From contig NZ_JAANAT010000001.1 in NCBI RefSeq assembly GCF_011089895.1, forward strand, positions 3,720,001-3,784,000: a stretch of 64,000 bases of DNA, read 5' to 3'. Numbering within the stretch: position 1 is the stretch's first letter; each line of letters begins with the position of its first letter. Below, piece after piece: positions 26,272 through 35,218 of the stretch. The position numbers and the translations under genes are program-made. The notes below the pieces were generated by a model. That model worked only from the letters and a program-made list of their open reading frames with translations, did no database searches and was not told where the DNA came from. This DNA comes from Mucilaginibacter inviolabilis (lineage in GTDB: Bacteria > Bacteroidota > Bacteroidia > Sphingobacteriales > Sphingobacteriaceae).

Positions 26272-27591
26272 ATGGCTACTGCTATCAAAGTCGAAAATCC
26301 GGTTGTAGTAAAAAAATCGGGTATAAATCCTATCATCATCATAGGTGCATTATTTTTCATTTTCGGGTTTGTAACCTGGTTAAATTCTGTATTGATACCC
26401 TATTTAAAAATTGCCTGCCAGCTTAATAACATTGAATCATTTTTAGTTGCGAGCGCTTTTTACATTGCCTATTTATTAATGGCCAAGCCATCGGCCTGGC
26501 TGCTTAAATTATTTGGCTTTAAAAATGGTATGGCGGTAGGTTTGCTTATCATGGCGGTAGGTGCCCTGATATTTATCCCCGCGGCCTTAACCAGGACTTA
26601 TGCTGTTTTCCTTATTGGTTTATTTGTACAGGGTTCGGGACTGGCCGTTTTACAATCGGCATCCAATCCGTATATCACTATAGTTGGTCCACCCGAAAGC
26701 GCTGCCAAACGTATCAGCATCATGGGTATCTGTAATAAGTTTGCCGGCGTATTGGCGCCTATTGCATTGGGTGCCGTGGTATTAAAAAACATCGACGCTT
26801 TTACAGCCAATCTTGCTAAACTCGATGCTACCCAAAAAATAGCCGAATTGAACGAACTGGCTTCCCGGGTAATTTTACCTTACGTATTGATTGTTATTGT
26901 ACTGGTAGTATTGGCCGTGTTGATCTATTTCTCGGGTCTGCCAGAAATTGATACCGATCATGAGGACGAAACCGTAGCTGCCGCCAACTCCGGCAAAACC
27001 AGTATATTACAATTTCCTCATTTGGTATTGGGTGTAATAGCACTATTCTTATACGTAGGGGCCGAAGTTATAGCCGGCGACTCTATCATTAGTTATGGCG
27101 TTGCGCATCACATCCCGCTATCTACCGCCAAATATTTTGCCTCTGGCACACTGGCCTGTATGGTTATCGGTTATATTGCTGGTATTTTATTTATCCCTCA
27201 TTATATTTCACAACAAAAGGCACTCGTATACTCAGCTGTTTTAGGTGTTGTTTTAACCGTTGCAGCTCTAATTGTTCCTAAATATGCCTCTGTGGCTTGC
27301 ATAGCACTTTTGGGTCTGGCCAATTCATTAATGTGGCCGGCTATATGGCCTTTGGCCCTATCTGGCCTGGGCAGGTTCACCAAAATCGGTTCATCGTTAT
27401 TGGTTATGGGTATTGCAGGCGCGGCAGTTTTCCCGCCTATTTACGGTTTCCTGGTTGATCAGTCAAAAGCAAGTGCCGGTCCCGAAGCGGCAGCACAAAC
27501 CTCGTACTGGATCTTGTTGCCGATTTACCTGTTCATCCTGTATTTTGCAGCCATAGGTTACAAAAAAGGGAAGCATGTGATAGCAGTCTGA
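26272..27591 (+). CDS. FucP/GluP-type sugar:proton symporter (MFS)
   Basis: Inner membrane sugar uptake protein of 439 aa with 12 predicted helices. The opening IIIGALFFIFGFVTWLNSVLIPYLK and the QLNNIESFLVASAFYIAYLLMA stretch are characteristic of the FHS family (fucose, glucose/galactose). QSASNPYITIVGPPESAAKR near 120-140 is the conserved loop. The usual family phrase is F-G with N in the first helix (here W-L-N). A short charged stretch (DTDHEDETVAAANSGKTS) forms the central loop. Sugar specificity not determined; a nearby CAAACGTTTG palindrome suggests possible regulation. The stop codon is in a repeat arm. Confidence 0.92.
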   Translation: MATAIKVENPVVVKKSGINPIIIIGALFFIFGFVTWLNSVLIPYLKIACQLNNIESFLVASAFYIAYLLMAKPSAWLLKLFGFKNGMAVGLLIMAVGALIFIPAALTRTYAVFLIGLFVQGSGLAVLQSASNPYITIVGPPESAAKRISIMGICNKFAGVLAPIALGAVVLKNIDAFTANLAKLDATQKIAELNELASRVILPYVLIVIVLVVLAVLIYFSGLPEIDTDHEDETVAAANSGKTSILQFPHLVLGVIALFLYVGAEVIAGDSIISYGVAHHIPLSTAKYFASGTLACMVIGYIAGILFIPHYISQQKALVYSAVLGVVLTVAALIVPKYASVACIALLGLANSLMWPAIWPLALSGLGRFTKIGSSLLVMGIAGAAVFPPIYGFLVDQSKASAGPEAAAQTSYWILLPIYLFILYFAAIGYKKGKHVIAV

Positions 27592-27694
27592 ACCCGAATT
27601 CATGGAATTAAAGAATTAGCCGAATTTGCGTGGTAAATTTTCCTGGCAGGTTTAATTCTGTTGCTTCTTTAATTCCATTAATTCGAGTTCAGAC
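27586..27694. repeat. Word-type inverted repeat E7 (GAATTAAAGAA / AATTCATGG words)
   Basis: Arms 27586-27615 and 27665-27694 are 30 bases each, complementary at 28 positions. The left arm contains the stop codon of the sugar transporter (TGA 27589-27591); the right arm ends one base before the crtZ stop codon. Partial copies of the same word (GAATTAGCCGAATTTGC, TTTAATTCTG) lie inside the loop. Confidence 0.88.
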
Positions 27695-27695
27695 A

Positions 27696-28136
27696 TCACC
27701 TCCTAAACCACTTCCTGCTCGCCACTAACAACCCAAATTCTTCCGAAGGACTCTTCTGTATTGATTTGTGGTGCATCTTGTGCGCCCGGCGGATACCTAT
27801 CAGGTATCGGTTATTACTTTTGAATGCTTTAAAACGATTGTGGATAAACCAATCGTGGAAAATAAAATAGATGATACCATATATACTGATGCCGGTGCCA
27901 ATCCAAAAATGATAGTCCAGATTCAGGTGCCCAATCCACATCAACCATAAAGCAAAAGCAGCGAAACCGATGCTGAACAGGTCGTTCAGTTCAAACCAAC
28001 CACGCCGTTCCTGGTGATGCGTTTTGTGGATAAACCACAATGGCCCATGAAAAAGGTATTTGTGCATAGCCCATGATAATAGTTCCATGGAAGCTATCGT
28101 GAGTACCAAAATACCGATATTCAACAAAATCATCAT
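27696..28136 (-). CDS. crtZ: Beta-carotene hydroxylase CrtZ (fatty acid hydroxylase superfamily)
   Basis: Membrane di-iron hydroxylase that converts beta-carotene to zeaxanthin. 146 aa with four membrane segments and the His clusters of the superfamily: HKYLFH (about 25-30), HKTHH (38-42), HDWFIHNR (about 94-101) and HKMHH (about 118-122). Length and motif order match bacterial CrtZ. Its start codon follows the stop codon of the upstream thioredoxin-like gene with no gap (28137 to 28136), implying coupled translation. No other carotenoid genes are in the window. Confidence 0.92.
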   Translation of the reverse strand: MMILLNIGILVLTIASMELLSWAMHKYLFHGPLWFIHKTHHQERRGWFELNDLFSIGFAAFALWLMWIGHLNLDYHFWIGTGISIYGIIYFIFHDWFIHNRFKAFKSNNRYLIGIRRAHKMHHKSIQKSPSEEFGLLVASRKWFRR

Positions 28137-28775
28137 TTATTTAATCGCAAGAGCTTCTTTGATCATCTGCTCAATTTTCGTATTCTCAGCTTCTTCTGCA
28201 TCATCGTCATAACCGGTTTTTTTGAAGAGTAGTTTTCCTTTTTTGTCAAAAATAACGATAGTTGGATAACCGTGAAAGCCAAATTGCGCGTCGGGGCATT
28301 TGGCTTTATCATCCGGAGTATATTTGGTCAACTCTCTATCTACATATATCTTTTCATTACACCCAGGTATAAAATACACCGGGAGCTTAAAATATTTTAG
28401 ATGGCTAAAACCATGATACATATTTATATACCGAGCCATTGATTTATCCTGAGCAAAAAACTTTCGGGCTATTGCACTGTCTGTACGGCATATAGTTATA
28501 AAATTGAAATTTTTATTGGTCTTATACTTTGCATAAAGTTGATGCAGCACATTCATTTCACGAAAACATGGCGGGCAGGGTATAAACCACGAATCGATAA
28601 ATAACACTTTATTTTTACCCAACTGTCGCAAAGTAGTGTGTTTACCGTTGATGTCGTAAACATCAATATCAGGTAAATATTGATGTTGGTCTTTTTTTAG
28701 TTTCTTGTTTTGTGCCCTGCCCCCAGATGCCCATAACAACATACTCATTAATAAGATATAGCTCAGGCTCTTCAT
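28137..28775 (-). CDS. Secreted TlpA-like thioredoxin-fold protein
   Basis: A 212-aa protein with a signal peptide (hydrophobic 5-16, cleavage near R20-A21/Q22) and a thioredoxin fold with the active-site motif C67-P-P-C70 (FIPCPPCF). The cis-Pro loop is G-Y-P-T near residue 177. CPPC proteins of this type act as periplasmic thiol:disulfide reductases. Two further Cys (about 138 in GCNEK, about 167 in KCPDA) lie in an insert. It directly adjoins crtZ, which does not obviously need it; the operon may simply be compact. Target unknown. Confidence 0.85.
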   Translation of the reverse strand: MKSLSYILLMSMLLWASGGRAQNKKLKKDQHQYLPDIDVYDINGKHTTLRQLGKNKVLFIDSWFIPCPPCFREMNVLHQLYAKYKTNKNFNFITICRTDSAIARKFFAQDKSMARYINMYHGFSHLKYFKLPVYFIPGCNEKIYVDRELTKYTPDDKAKCPDAQFGFHGYPTIVIFDKKGKLLFKKTGYDDDAEEAENTKIEQMIKEALAIK

Positions 28776-28824
28776 AACTAATAATTTAGTTCAATGTAAG
28801 CTATTCCAAAACAAAAAGCAAATA

Positions 28825-28860
28825 AAAAGCAGAAACAAACCTAATTGTTCCTGCTTTTTT
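28825..28860 (-). terminator. Terminator downstream of lpdA
   Basis: AAAAAGCAG (28825-28833) pairs with CTGCTTTTT (28851-28859), continued after one mismatch by AACAA / TTGTT. On the minus strand a T-rich tract follows, so it terminates lpdA transcripts before the thioredoxin-like gene. Confidence 0.7.
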
Positions 28861-28875
28861 GTATTCTTTACTTCA

Positions 28876-28913
28876 ATATTCCAAATCCGAAATCGAAATT
28901 CCCAATTCCGAAA
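28876..28913. repeat. Single-orientation word array (CCGAAAT word)
   Basis: CCAAATCCGAAATCGAAATT and its continuation repeat the word CCGAAAT/CGAAATT. The reverse-complement word array lies upstream of murB (20460-20487); no partner arm is present locally. Confidence 0.4.
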
Positions 28914-30317
28914 TTACATATGTATTGCTCTGTTATCGGTAGCTGCTAAGCAGGCCTCGCGCATGGCTTCGGTGTAGGTTGGGTGAGCGTGGCTCATGCG
29001 CGAAATATCTTCGGCGCTGGCACGGTACTCCATGGCAACTACAGCCTCGGCTATCATATCCGCGGCCCGCGGACCAATCATGTGAACGCCCAGTATCTCG
29101 TCGGTAGTGGCATCAGCCAATACTTTTACAAAACCATCCACATCACCGCTGGCACGTGCTCGGCCGCTGGCTTTGAATGGGAACGATCCGGCTTTATATT
29201 TTACACCAGCTGCTTTTAGTTGCTCTTCTGTCTGTCCAACAGCGGCAACTTCCGGCCAGGTATACACAACGCCCGGTATCAGGTTATAATCAATATGCGG
29301 TTTCTGGCCTGCAATGATCTCGGCCACTAAAGTACCTTCATCCTCGGCTTTGTGGGCCAGCATGGCGCCTTTTATTACGTCGCCAATAGCGTATACACCT
29401 TTCACGCTGGTTTCCAGGTGATCATTAACGGTAATTTTACGACCGCGTTCTTCTACAGTGATGCCAATCTTATCCAAACCTAAACCATCGGTGTAAGCCA
29501 CACGGCCAACAGCAACCAGGCAATAATCGCCTTTCAATTCCTGTTTCTCGCCTTTTGGGGTATCAAAGGTTACGGTTACTTCTTTACCTTTTACAGTAGC
29601 GCCGGTAACCTTATGGTTCAGGTAAAATTCCATACCCAATTTGGTCAGCACTTTTTGCAGTTCTTTACCCAAAGCTTTATCCATAGTTGGGATAATGCCA
29701 TCCATAAACTCAATTACAGATACTTTTGAGCCTAAGCGGGCATAAACAGAACCCAGCTCTAGGCCAATAACACCACCGCCTATCAGCACCAGGTGCTTAG
29801 GTATTTCAGTCAGGGTTAATGCTTCGGTTGAAGTGATAATGCGTTTTTTATCGATCTTCAGGAAAGGCAATGCCGATGGCTTTGAACCGGTAGCGATGAT
29901 CACGTTTTTACCGGTGATTTCGGTTTCGGTGCCATCGTTCTTTTTAACGATGATGGTATTTTTATCTTTAAATGATCCTACACCATGATGGGTATCGATC
30001 TTATTTTTTTTCATCAGGTAACTGATACCGCTGGTATTGGCATCAACAACTTCCTGCTTACGTTTGATCATCTGGCCGAAATCAATTTTCAGGTTGTCCA
30101 GGTTAATACCATGCGTTTTAAAAGCATGAGCGGCATTATGGTAATGTTCAGACGAATCCAACAAAGCTTTGGAGGGGATACAGCCTACATTAAGGCAAGT
30201 ACCGCCAAGGGTATTATATTTTTCAACAATCGCGGTTTTTAAACCAAGCTGGGCACAACGTATAGCGGCTACATAGCCACCCGGGCCCGAACCGATAACG
30301 ATAACATCATATTGCAT
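28914..30317 (-). CDS. lpdA: Dihydrolipoyl dehydrogenase (E3)
   Basis: FAD flavoprotein that reoxidises dihydrolipoamide of the 2-oxo acid dehydrogenase complexes with NAD+. 467 aa from ATG 30317. FAD site GSGPGGYVAA (about 9-18), redox disulfide GGTCLNVGCIPSK (about 38-50), NAD site GGGVIGLELGS (about 180-190), second FAD motif YAIGDVI and the catalytic HAHPTYTEA near 444-452. The reading from 30341 adds MPTTKYTT, not part of the fold. The E1/E2 genes are not next to it, as often in Bacteroidota. Confidence 0.96.
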   Translation of the reverse strand: MQYDVIVIGSGPGGYVAAIRCAQLGLKTAIVEKYNTLGGTCLNVGCIPSKALLDSSEHYHNAAHAFKTHGINLDNLKIDFGQMIKRKQEVVDANTSGISYLMKKNKIDTHHGVGSFKDKNTIIVKKNDGTETEITGKNVIIATGSKPSALPFLKIDKKRIITSTEALTLTEIPKHLVLIGGGVIGLELGSVYARLGSKVSVIEFMDGIIPTMDKALGKELQKVLTKLGMEFYLNHKVTGATVKGKEVTVTFDTPKGEKQELKGDYCLVAVGRVAYTDGLGLDKIGITVEERGRKITVNDHLETSVKGVYAIGDVIKGAMLAHKAEDEGTLVAEIIAGQKPHIDYNLIPGVVYTWPEVAAVGQTEEQLKAAGVKYKAGSFPFKASGRARASGDVDGFVKVLADATTDEILGVHMIGPRAADMIAEAVVAMEYRASAEDISRMSHAHPTYTEAMREACLAATDNRAIHM

Positions 30318-30399
30318 AGTAGTGTATTTTGTGGTTGGCAAAGTTAATGGTTATTAGGCTATTATTTTATAGATTAATGGTCAAAATTATTAGGAATTA

Positions 30400-30909
30400 C
30401 TATCTGACTTTTATACCAATCATCCCCATAAGGCATATCAAATTAACTATCAAACCAAGCCCTATTAATAATTTCATATAGCCTTTATCAATGGATGAGC
30501 CGCCCATATGCTCAATTTTGCTGATATAACGATATAATGCGCCTCGGCCTACTGTAAAAGGTATAAATTCCCGATCATGCTTCGTCCAAAAAACTAATCT
30601 TACAATATGATACAGCAAAAAGTCAAACAGCGGTATCCAGGCTATTGAATGTGTATTAAAGATAAATAACAAACTTAATAATAACCATATAATAGAGAAG
30701 TATATACTCCTTAATCTAATGCCGATGGGCGATAGAATAAGTACCCCAGTGCAAAAAAAGCAGGTAATCAACTCCAATAAAAAGTAGCTTTGAGCTTGTT
30801 CTTTGAAAATATATGTCAAAGCAACCAAAGCTGCATACAACAACAGTAATAAAATATCTAACCTATCCAAACGCCGTATTTCTAATTGACCAATGGTAAA
30901 CTTTCTCAT
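30400..30909 (-). CDS. Membrane protein of unknown function
   Basis: A 169-aa protein I do not recognise. It has four to five hydrophobic stretches (about 20-37, 43-62, 66-85, 88-108 and 148-167) with a basic segment WTKHDREFIPFTVGRGALYRYISK between the last two. No signal peptide or catalytic motif seen. It lies 31 bases after the phosphotransferase gene on the same strand and is probably cotranscribed with it. Confidence 0.7.
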   Translation of the reverse strand: MRKFTIGQLEIRRLDRLDILLLLLYAALVALTYIFKEQAQSYFLLELITCFFCTGVLILSPIGIRLRSIYFSIIWLLLSLLFIFNTHSIAWIPLFDFLLYHIVRLVFWTKHDREFIPFTVGRGALYRYISKIEHMGGSSIDKGYMKLLIGLGLIVNLICLMGMIGIKVR

Positions 30910-30940
30910 ATTTTGATCATAAAGATATATTTTATCAAGA

Positions 30941-31939
30941 TCAAAATTCGCAATACTTGTTTACCCATACTTTGATGAGCGCTACCCTATCGGCAATAAA
31001 GCGGGTGTTAAAAAACAGGTTCGACCAATCGTCAAAGTTTTCATATTGAAAGCCCAGGTAAAATATCCAGAAGCCTACGCCCAGGTACGGAATAGCTTTG
31101 ATCTCCTGGTCAGATACAGGTCTTACTTCACGGTAAGCTGCTATAAAAACCTTATACATTCGGTCGGCCTCGTCATCAGTTAGTTTGCCGGTAAATACAT
31201 GCATAAAAAAATGCACAAAGAACGACATCAGATCATTTGCCAGGTAACCTTGCCCGGCAAAGTCAAAATCAAAAAAGGTGATCTGGCCGGCATCGTCAAA
31301 ATGAAAATTCTTGGGCAAAAAATCATACTGGCAATAACCATAGCTAAACTTCTTCGTATCAAATGTATTTAGCTTTTGAATTACCTGCATTACAGTCTCC
31401 TTCAAATAGGTATATTCACCCGGCAGCTCTGCAAACGCGGGCTTCAGCGTTTTTAAAGGTTGAATGAGCGTGCTATCCGTAGTGTAGGCTTTTCTTTTAT
31501 AATTCAGCTTTACTACCGAGGTAATGTTATGAACAGTCGCCATTTCGCGACCAACAGTTTTCAATTGCTCATCAGACAGATCCAATACGGGTTTGCCCAG
31601 AGCATAGGAAAGCACAATACCATAGCGGATACCTTCGGCGGCATCAAATTTTTGTATCTGGCTGCCAAAAATATCGATCAACGGGTAAGCTACATTTGCG
31701 CCATACTCTTTCAACATATTCAGCAATTCCACTTCGCCCTGTATCTCGGTTAAGGAACGGTGCCGGTCGCGGTAAATTTTTAAAATATATTGGGCATCGG
31801 TTGCTTCTAAAACATAAGTATCGCTCACCCCCCGCAGCAAATACCGGCATTTGGTTAGCTTTAAGTGATAGGCCGTTTCAATATAATCTTTTAATGCAAG
31901 GGCAGATAATGTGGAATACTGGGCTGGAAATGATGACAT
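30941..31939 (-). CDS. Phosphotransferase enzyme family protein (APH / homoserine kinase II-like)
   Basis: Kinase-like fold of 332 aa, cytosolic. N-lobe Lys is in YILKIYRDRH (about 51-60). The catalytic loop reads C-Q-Y-D-F-L-P-K-N-F-H-F near residue 203, keeping the Asp and Asn of HGDxxxxN but with Y in place of the His-Gly, and the metal-binding motif is FFDFDFAG. This family includes homoserine kinase ThrB2, choline, aminoglycoside and fructosamine kinases; the FDFDFAGQGYLANDLMSF stretch is shared by all. Substrate not determined. Divergent from the hydrolase gene. Confidence 0.85.
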   Translation of the reverse strand: MSSFPAQYSTLSALALKDYIETAYHLKLTKCRYLLRGVSDTYVLEATDAQYILKIYRDRHRSLTEIQGEVELLNMLKEYGANVAYPLIDIFGSQIQKFDAAEGIRYGIVLSYALGKPVLDLSDEQLKTVGREMATVHNITSVVKLNYKRKAYTTDSTLIQPLKTLKPAFAELPGEYTYLKETVMQVIQKLNTFDTKKFSYGYCQYDFLPKNFHFDDAGQITFFDFDFAGQGYLANDLMSFFVHFFMHVFTGKLTDDEADRMYKVFIAAYREVRPVSDQEIKAIPYLGVGFWIFYLGFQYENFDDWSNLFFNTRFIADRVALIKVWVNKYCEF

Positions 31940-32020
31940 GAATAAGGTAGATAAATGCTCAAAACTTGATAATACAGGTACTTTATTAAAACTTTATTGC
32001 AACAATGATGCAACAAATGA

Positions 32021-32049
32021 TTGAATTAACGATTTACTTGCTAAATTAG
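32021..32049 (+). promoter_or_regulatory. Candidate promoter of the CocE/NonD hydrolase gene
   Basis: TTGA at 32021-32024 and TAAATTAG at 32042-32049 (7 of 8 to TAnnTTTG when the two n positions are free) are 17 bases apart. The box ends 21 bases before the ATG at 32071. Confidence 0.3.
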
Positions 32050-32070
32050 GCGTTTAAATTGACTGATCTC

Positions 32071-33930
32071 ATGAAAAAAATTTACTCATTATTTGTGCTG
32101 TTACTCCTATGCAGCATTAACGCTTTTGCTCAAAGCGACTATGTAAAGGAACACTTTACCAAAAAAGAGGTGTACATCACCATGCGCGACGGCATCAAGC
32201 TTTTTACCGCTATTTATACCCCGAAGGATGCTTCGGCCAAAAACAAGTACCCAATCATGATGCAGCGTACCTGTTATAGCGTTGCGCCGTATGGCGAGGA
32301 TAAATATCCCGCACGTTTGGGCCCATCAGAAATAATGATGAAAGAGGGCTATATTTTTGTATTCCAGGACGTACGCGGCCGCTGGAAAAGCCAAGGTACC
32401 TGGACCAACATGACCCCGGTTATCGACAATAAAAAAAGCAAAACCGATGTTGATGAAGGTTCTGATACTTATGATACTATCGACTGGCTGGTTAAAAATG
32501 TGGCCGGCAATAATGGCAAAGTTGGTCAATACGGTATATCTTACCCCGGTTTTTACACTGCGGCAGGTATCCTGTCAAACCATCCGGCCCTGAAAGCGTC
32601 ATCGCCGCAGGCACCTATTTCCGATTTCTTTTTTGATGATTTTCATCACAATGGCGCATTTCTGGAAGGCTACTTTTTCACCTTCCCTGTTTTTGGTGTT
32701 CAAAAAACCGATACCACCAGCAAAGCCTGGTATACCATGCTGAAACCCGATAGCAAAGACGGTTATCAATATCTGCTGGATCTGGGTCCACTTAAAAATG
32801 CCGACAAGTTTTACCACGACAATTTCTTCTGGCAGGAAACTATCAATCACCCCAACTACGATGAGTTTTGGCAAAAACGAGGTTTGTTAAAACATTATGG
32901 CAAAGTAAAACCCGCAGTAATGCTGGTAGGCGGCTGGTTTGATGCCGAGGATTTAACCGGTCCGCTGGCTATCTACAAAACCATCAACAAAACCGATCCT
33001 AATGCTTACAATACCATTGTAATGGGTCCGTTTGGGCATGGCCGCTGGTCGCGCGAAACCGGGCACACCATGCACAGCAATGTTTACTTTGGCGATAGCA
33101 TTGCTACCTTTTACCAAAAAAACATCGAGGCCAAATTCTTTAACCATTTCCTAAAAGGTAATGGCGACAAAAACTCAGGCCTGCCCAACGCTTATATGTA
33201 CAATACAGGCAAAAAAGAATGGGCTACTTTTGATAAATGGCCCGCACCCAATGCTGTTCATCAAAAAATGTATTTAGGCAGCGACGGCAAACTGGCTAAT
33301 GCACAACCTAGCACAGCTGGTTCGGTATCCTATATAAGCGATCCGCTTAAACCGGTTCCTTATACCGAGGATAATACCACCACCATGAATTTCACCCCGC
33401 ACAATTATATGAGCGAAGATCAGCGCTTTGCCGGTCGTCGCCCGGATGTATTGGTTTATCAAACCGATGTATTGAATGATGATGTAACCCTTGGCGGCGA
33501 GATTATGGCACATCTAAAAATTGCCACTACCGGTACCGATGCTGATTTTGTGGTAAAACTGATTGATGTTTACCCTGCTGATGAGCCTAACAACCCGTAC
33601 ATGCCTAATAAAAACATTATCCTGAGCAATTACTGGCAAATGGTACGCTCGGAAGTAATGCCTGCCCGTTTCCGTAACAGCTTCGAAAAACCCGAGGCAT
33701 TGGTAGCCAATCAAAAAACCGATGTTAATTTCCGCCTGCAGGATGTACTGCATACCTTTAAAAAAGGTCACCGCATTATGATACAGGTACAAAGCACCTG
33801 GTTCCCGATCATAGCGCGTAACCCGCAAAAATTTGTGGAGAACCCTTACAAGGCCGACGAAAGCGATTATATAAAAGCCACCGAAACTGTTTATAACGAC
33901 AGCTTTATCGATGTGCAAGTATTGAAATAA
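32071..33930 (+). CDS. Secreted CocE/NonD family (X-Pro dipeptidyl-peptidase-like) hydrolase
   Basis: Alpha/beta hydrolase of 619 aa with a signal peptide (cleavage near A-F-A before Q). Nucleophile Ser157 in G-I-S-Y-P-G; acid Asp in GGWFDAEDL; catalytic His in GPFGHGRW. The C-terminal 200 residues form the jelly-roll domain of the X-Pro dipeptidyl-peptidase / cocaine esterase / glutaryl-7-ACA acylase group. It acts in the periplasm or outside the cell on peptides or esters; the exact substrate is unknown. The ATG at 32071 gives the proper signal peptide; the TTG at 32059 is not needed. A terminator follows. Confidence 0.9.
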   Translation: MKKIYSLFVLLLLCSINAFAQSDYVKEHFTKKEVYITMRDGIKLFTAIYTPKDASAKNKYPIMMQRTCYSVAPYGEDKYPARLGPSEIMMKEGYIFVFQDVRGRWKSQGTWTNMTPVIDNKKSKTDVDEGSDTYDTIDWLVKNVAGNNGKVGQYGISYPGFYTAAGILSNHPALKASSPQAPISDFFFDDFHHNGAFLEGYFFTFPVFGVQKTDTTSKAWYTMLKPDSKDGYQYLLDLGPLKNADKFYHDNFFWQETINHPNYDEFWQKRGLLKHYGKVKPAVMLVGGWFDAEDLTGPLAIYKTINKTDPNAYNTIVMGPFGHGRWSRETGHTMHSNVYFGDSIATFYQKNIEAKFFNHFLKGNGDKNSGLPNAYMYNTGKKEWATFDKWPAPNAVHQKMYLGSDGKLANAQPSTAGSVSYISDPLKPVPYTEDNTTTMNFTPHNYMSEDQRFAGRRPDVLVYQTDVLNDDVTLGGEIMAHLKIATTGTDADFVVKLIDVYPADEPNNPYMPNKNIILSNYWQMVRSEVMPARFRNSFEKPEALVANQKTDVNFRLQDVLHTFKKGHRIMIQVQSTWFPIIARNPQKFVENPYKADESDYIKATETVYNDSFIDVQVLK

Positions 33931-33940
33931 GCCTCACACC

Positions 33941-33971
33941 AGCCCTTCTCCCAACAGAGAAGGGCTTTTTT
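33941..33971 (+). terminator. Terminator after the CocE/NonD hydrolase gene
   Basis: AGCCCTTCTC pairs with GAGAAGGGCT around a 6-base loop, followed by six T. Confidence 0.9.
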
Positions 33972-34043
33972 ATTCTCCGTTTTGGGCGAATGCAAAAATT
34001 CCCATAAGAAGATTTAGTAGTTTTAATCCCATTTGAATCAGTG

Positions 34044-34604
34044 ATGAAAATACTTGAAAAAATTAAGTACCATAAAGAGAATAAACAACGGGTAAGATTA
34101 TACCGAAGAGTTTCAAAAGGTAAAACTGAAACAAGCAATGGGTATATTCTTGATTATTCCGATAAATTTATTTTAATCCACGAGTCTGATGATTTTAAAA
34201 TAGACGGATATAGCATAGTACCGGTTAAACAGGTCAAGAAGGTCCGTTATGATAAAAGTGATGAGTATTTTAATCAAATGATGATTTGGGAAAATGAGAT
34301 TGAAAGGGTAGGAATAGATTATGCCATTAACCTAAGCAACTGGCAATCTATCTTTGAATTATTACAGACTAAAGAATTAAATGTAGTTGTTGAATGTGAA
34401 GGAGCCGAGATCAATCACTTCACTATTGGCCCAATTGTTAAAACGGGTAAAAAACATGTTCATATTTTATACTTTAATACAGAAGGATATTTTGAGGATA
34501 GCCCATCATCAATAGATTATAAATCAATTACAAGAATTGCTTTTGAAACCCAATACCTTACTATATTCGGTAAATATACCCGGCGCCGAACGGTTGATAA
34601 ATAA
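34044..34604 (+). CDS. Hypothetical cytosolic protein, AT-rich
   Basis: 186 aa, not recognised. Basic N-terminus (KILEKIKYHKENKQRVRLYRRVSKGKTETSNGYILDYSD), no signal peptide or membrane segment. The segment QRVRLYR...SNGYILDYSDKFILIHESDDF...GYSIVPVKQV has the look of an Sm-like or small beta-barrel fold (alternating strand pattern around G-Y-I-L-D-Y), followed by a second similar-looking module VEGAE...TIGPIVKTGKKHVHILYFNTEGYF. GC content is visibly lower than that of neighbours. Start GTG 34041 or ATG 34044; the ATG is preferred. With the next gene it may form a small acquired cassette. Confidence 0.6.
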   Translation: MKILEKIKYHKENKQRVRLYRRVSKGKTETSNGYILDYSDKFILIHESDDFKIDGYSIVPVKQVKKVRYDKSDEYFNQMMIWENEIERVGIDYAINLSNWQSIFELLQTKELNVVVECEGAEINHFTIGPIVKTGKKHVHILYFNTEGYFEDSPSSIDYKSITRIAFETQYLTIFGKYTRRRTVDK

Positions 34605-34659
34605 ATGAATAACGCCTATTAAAATCATCTGAAATAAACAGTAAAGTTACTCATTAAAA

Positions 34660-35055
34660 ATGAATAATAAATTGATTTACAGCTCCCTGAATAAAAGTGA
34701 CAGTCGCTTACTTTATTGGATATCAATTTCCGCAGTACTTATTATTACTTTTTTTTGCCGGGATTTTATTGAATTGCTTTTCTGCCTTATCGGGTTTATA
34801 ATACTTTTTACAATACTTTCATACATAACAAAAACCATCATTTTAACTGAACAGACTATAATAATCCAAAGTATTTTCGGAAAAGATAACGTAAAAGACA
34901 TCATCCAATGCAAGTGCTTAACAAATTCAGTGTTTCTGACAAATACGATGAAAATAGAATTTCTTGATGGCAATTGGTATTTATTTAAAGGAAAATCATC
35001 TGATGAAATAGTAAGGATGTTAACAGATACGATTAATATCAATAAAAAAAAATAG
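34660..35055 (+). CDS. Hypothetical membrane protein with PH-like C-terminal part
   Basis: 131 aa, not recognised. Two adjacent hydrophobic helices at about 20-37 and 39-56, then a 70-residue beta-rich part (TIILTEQTIIIQSIFGKDNVKDI...MKIEFLDGNWYLFKG) that resembles the arrangement of bacterial PH domains attached to a membrane hairpin. AT-rich like the preceding gene and separated from it by 55 bases. Function unknown. Confidence 0.6.
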   Translation: MNNKLIYSSLNKSDSRLLYWISISAVLIITFFCRDFIELLFCLIGFIILFTILSYITKTIILTEQTIIIQSIFGKDNVKDIIQCKCLTNSVFLTNTMKIEFLDGNWYLFKGKSSDEIVRMLTDTININKKK

Positions 35056-35218
35056 AATAGCTCTTTAACAATCGCTTTTTGCTAAAGATTGATACATCGG
35101 TAAACTATGCAAACGCCCCCCTTTTGGGGTGAATTTAAGGCAACTTATCTTTAAAAATAAACTTAATCGCAAGATATTTGTAGATTTAGGTTCATTAAAC
35201 ATTGACTGATCCGTTACA

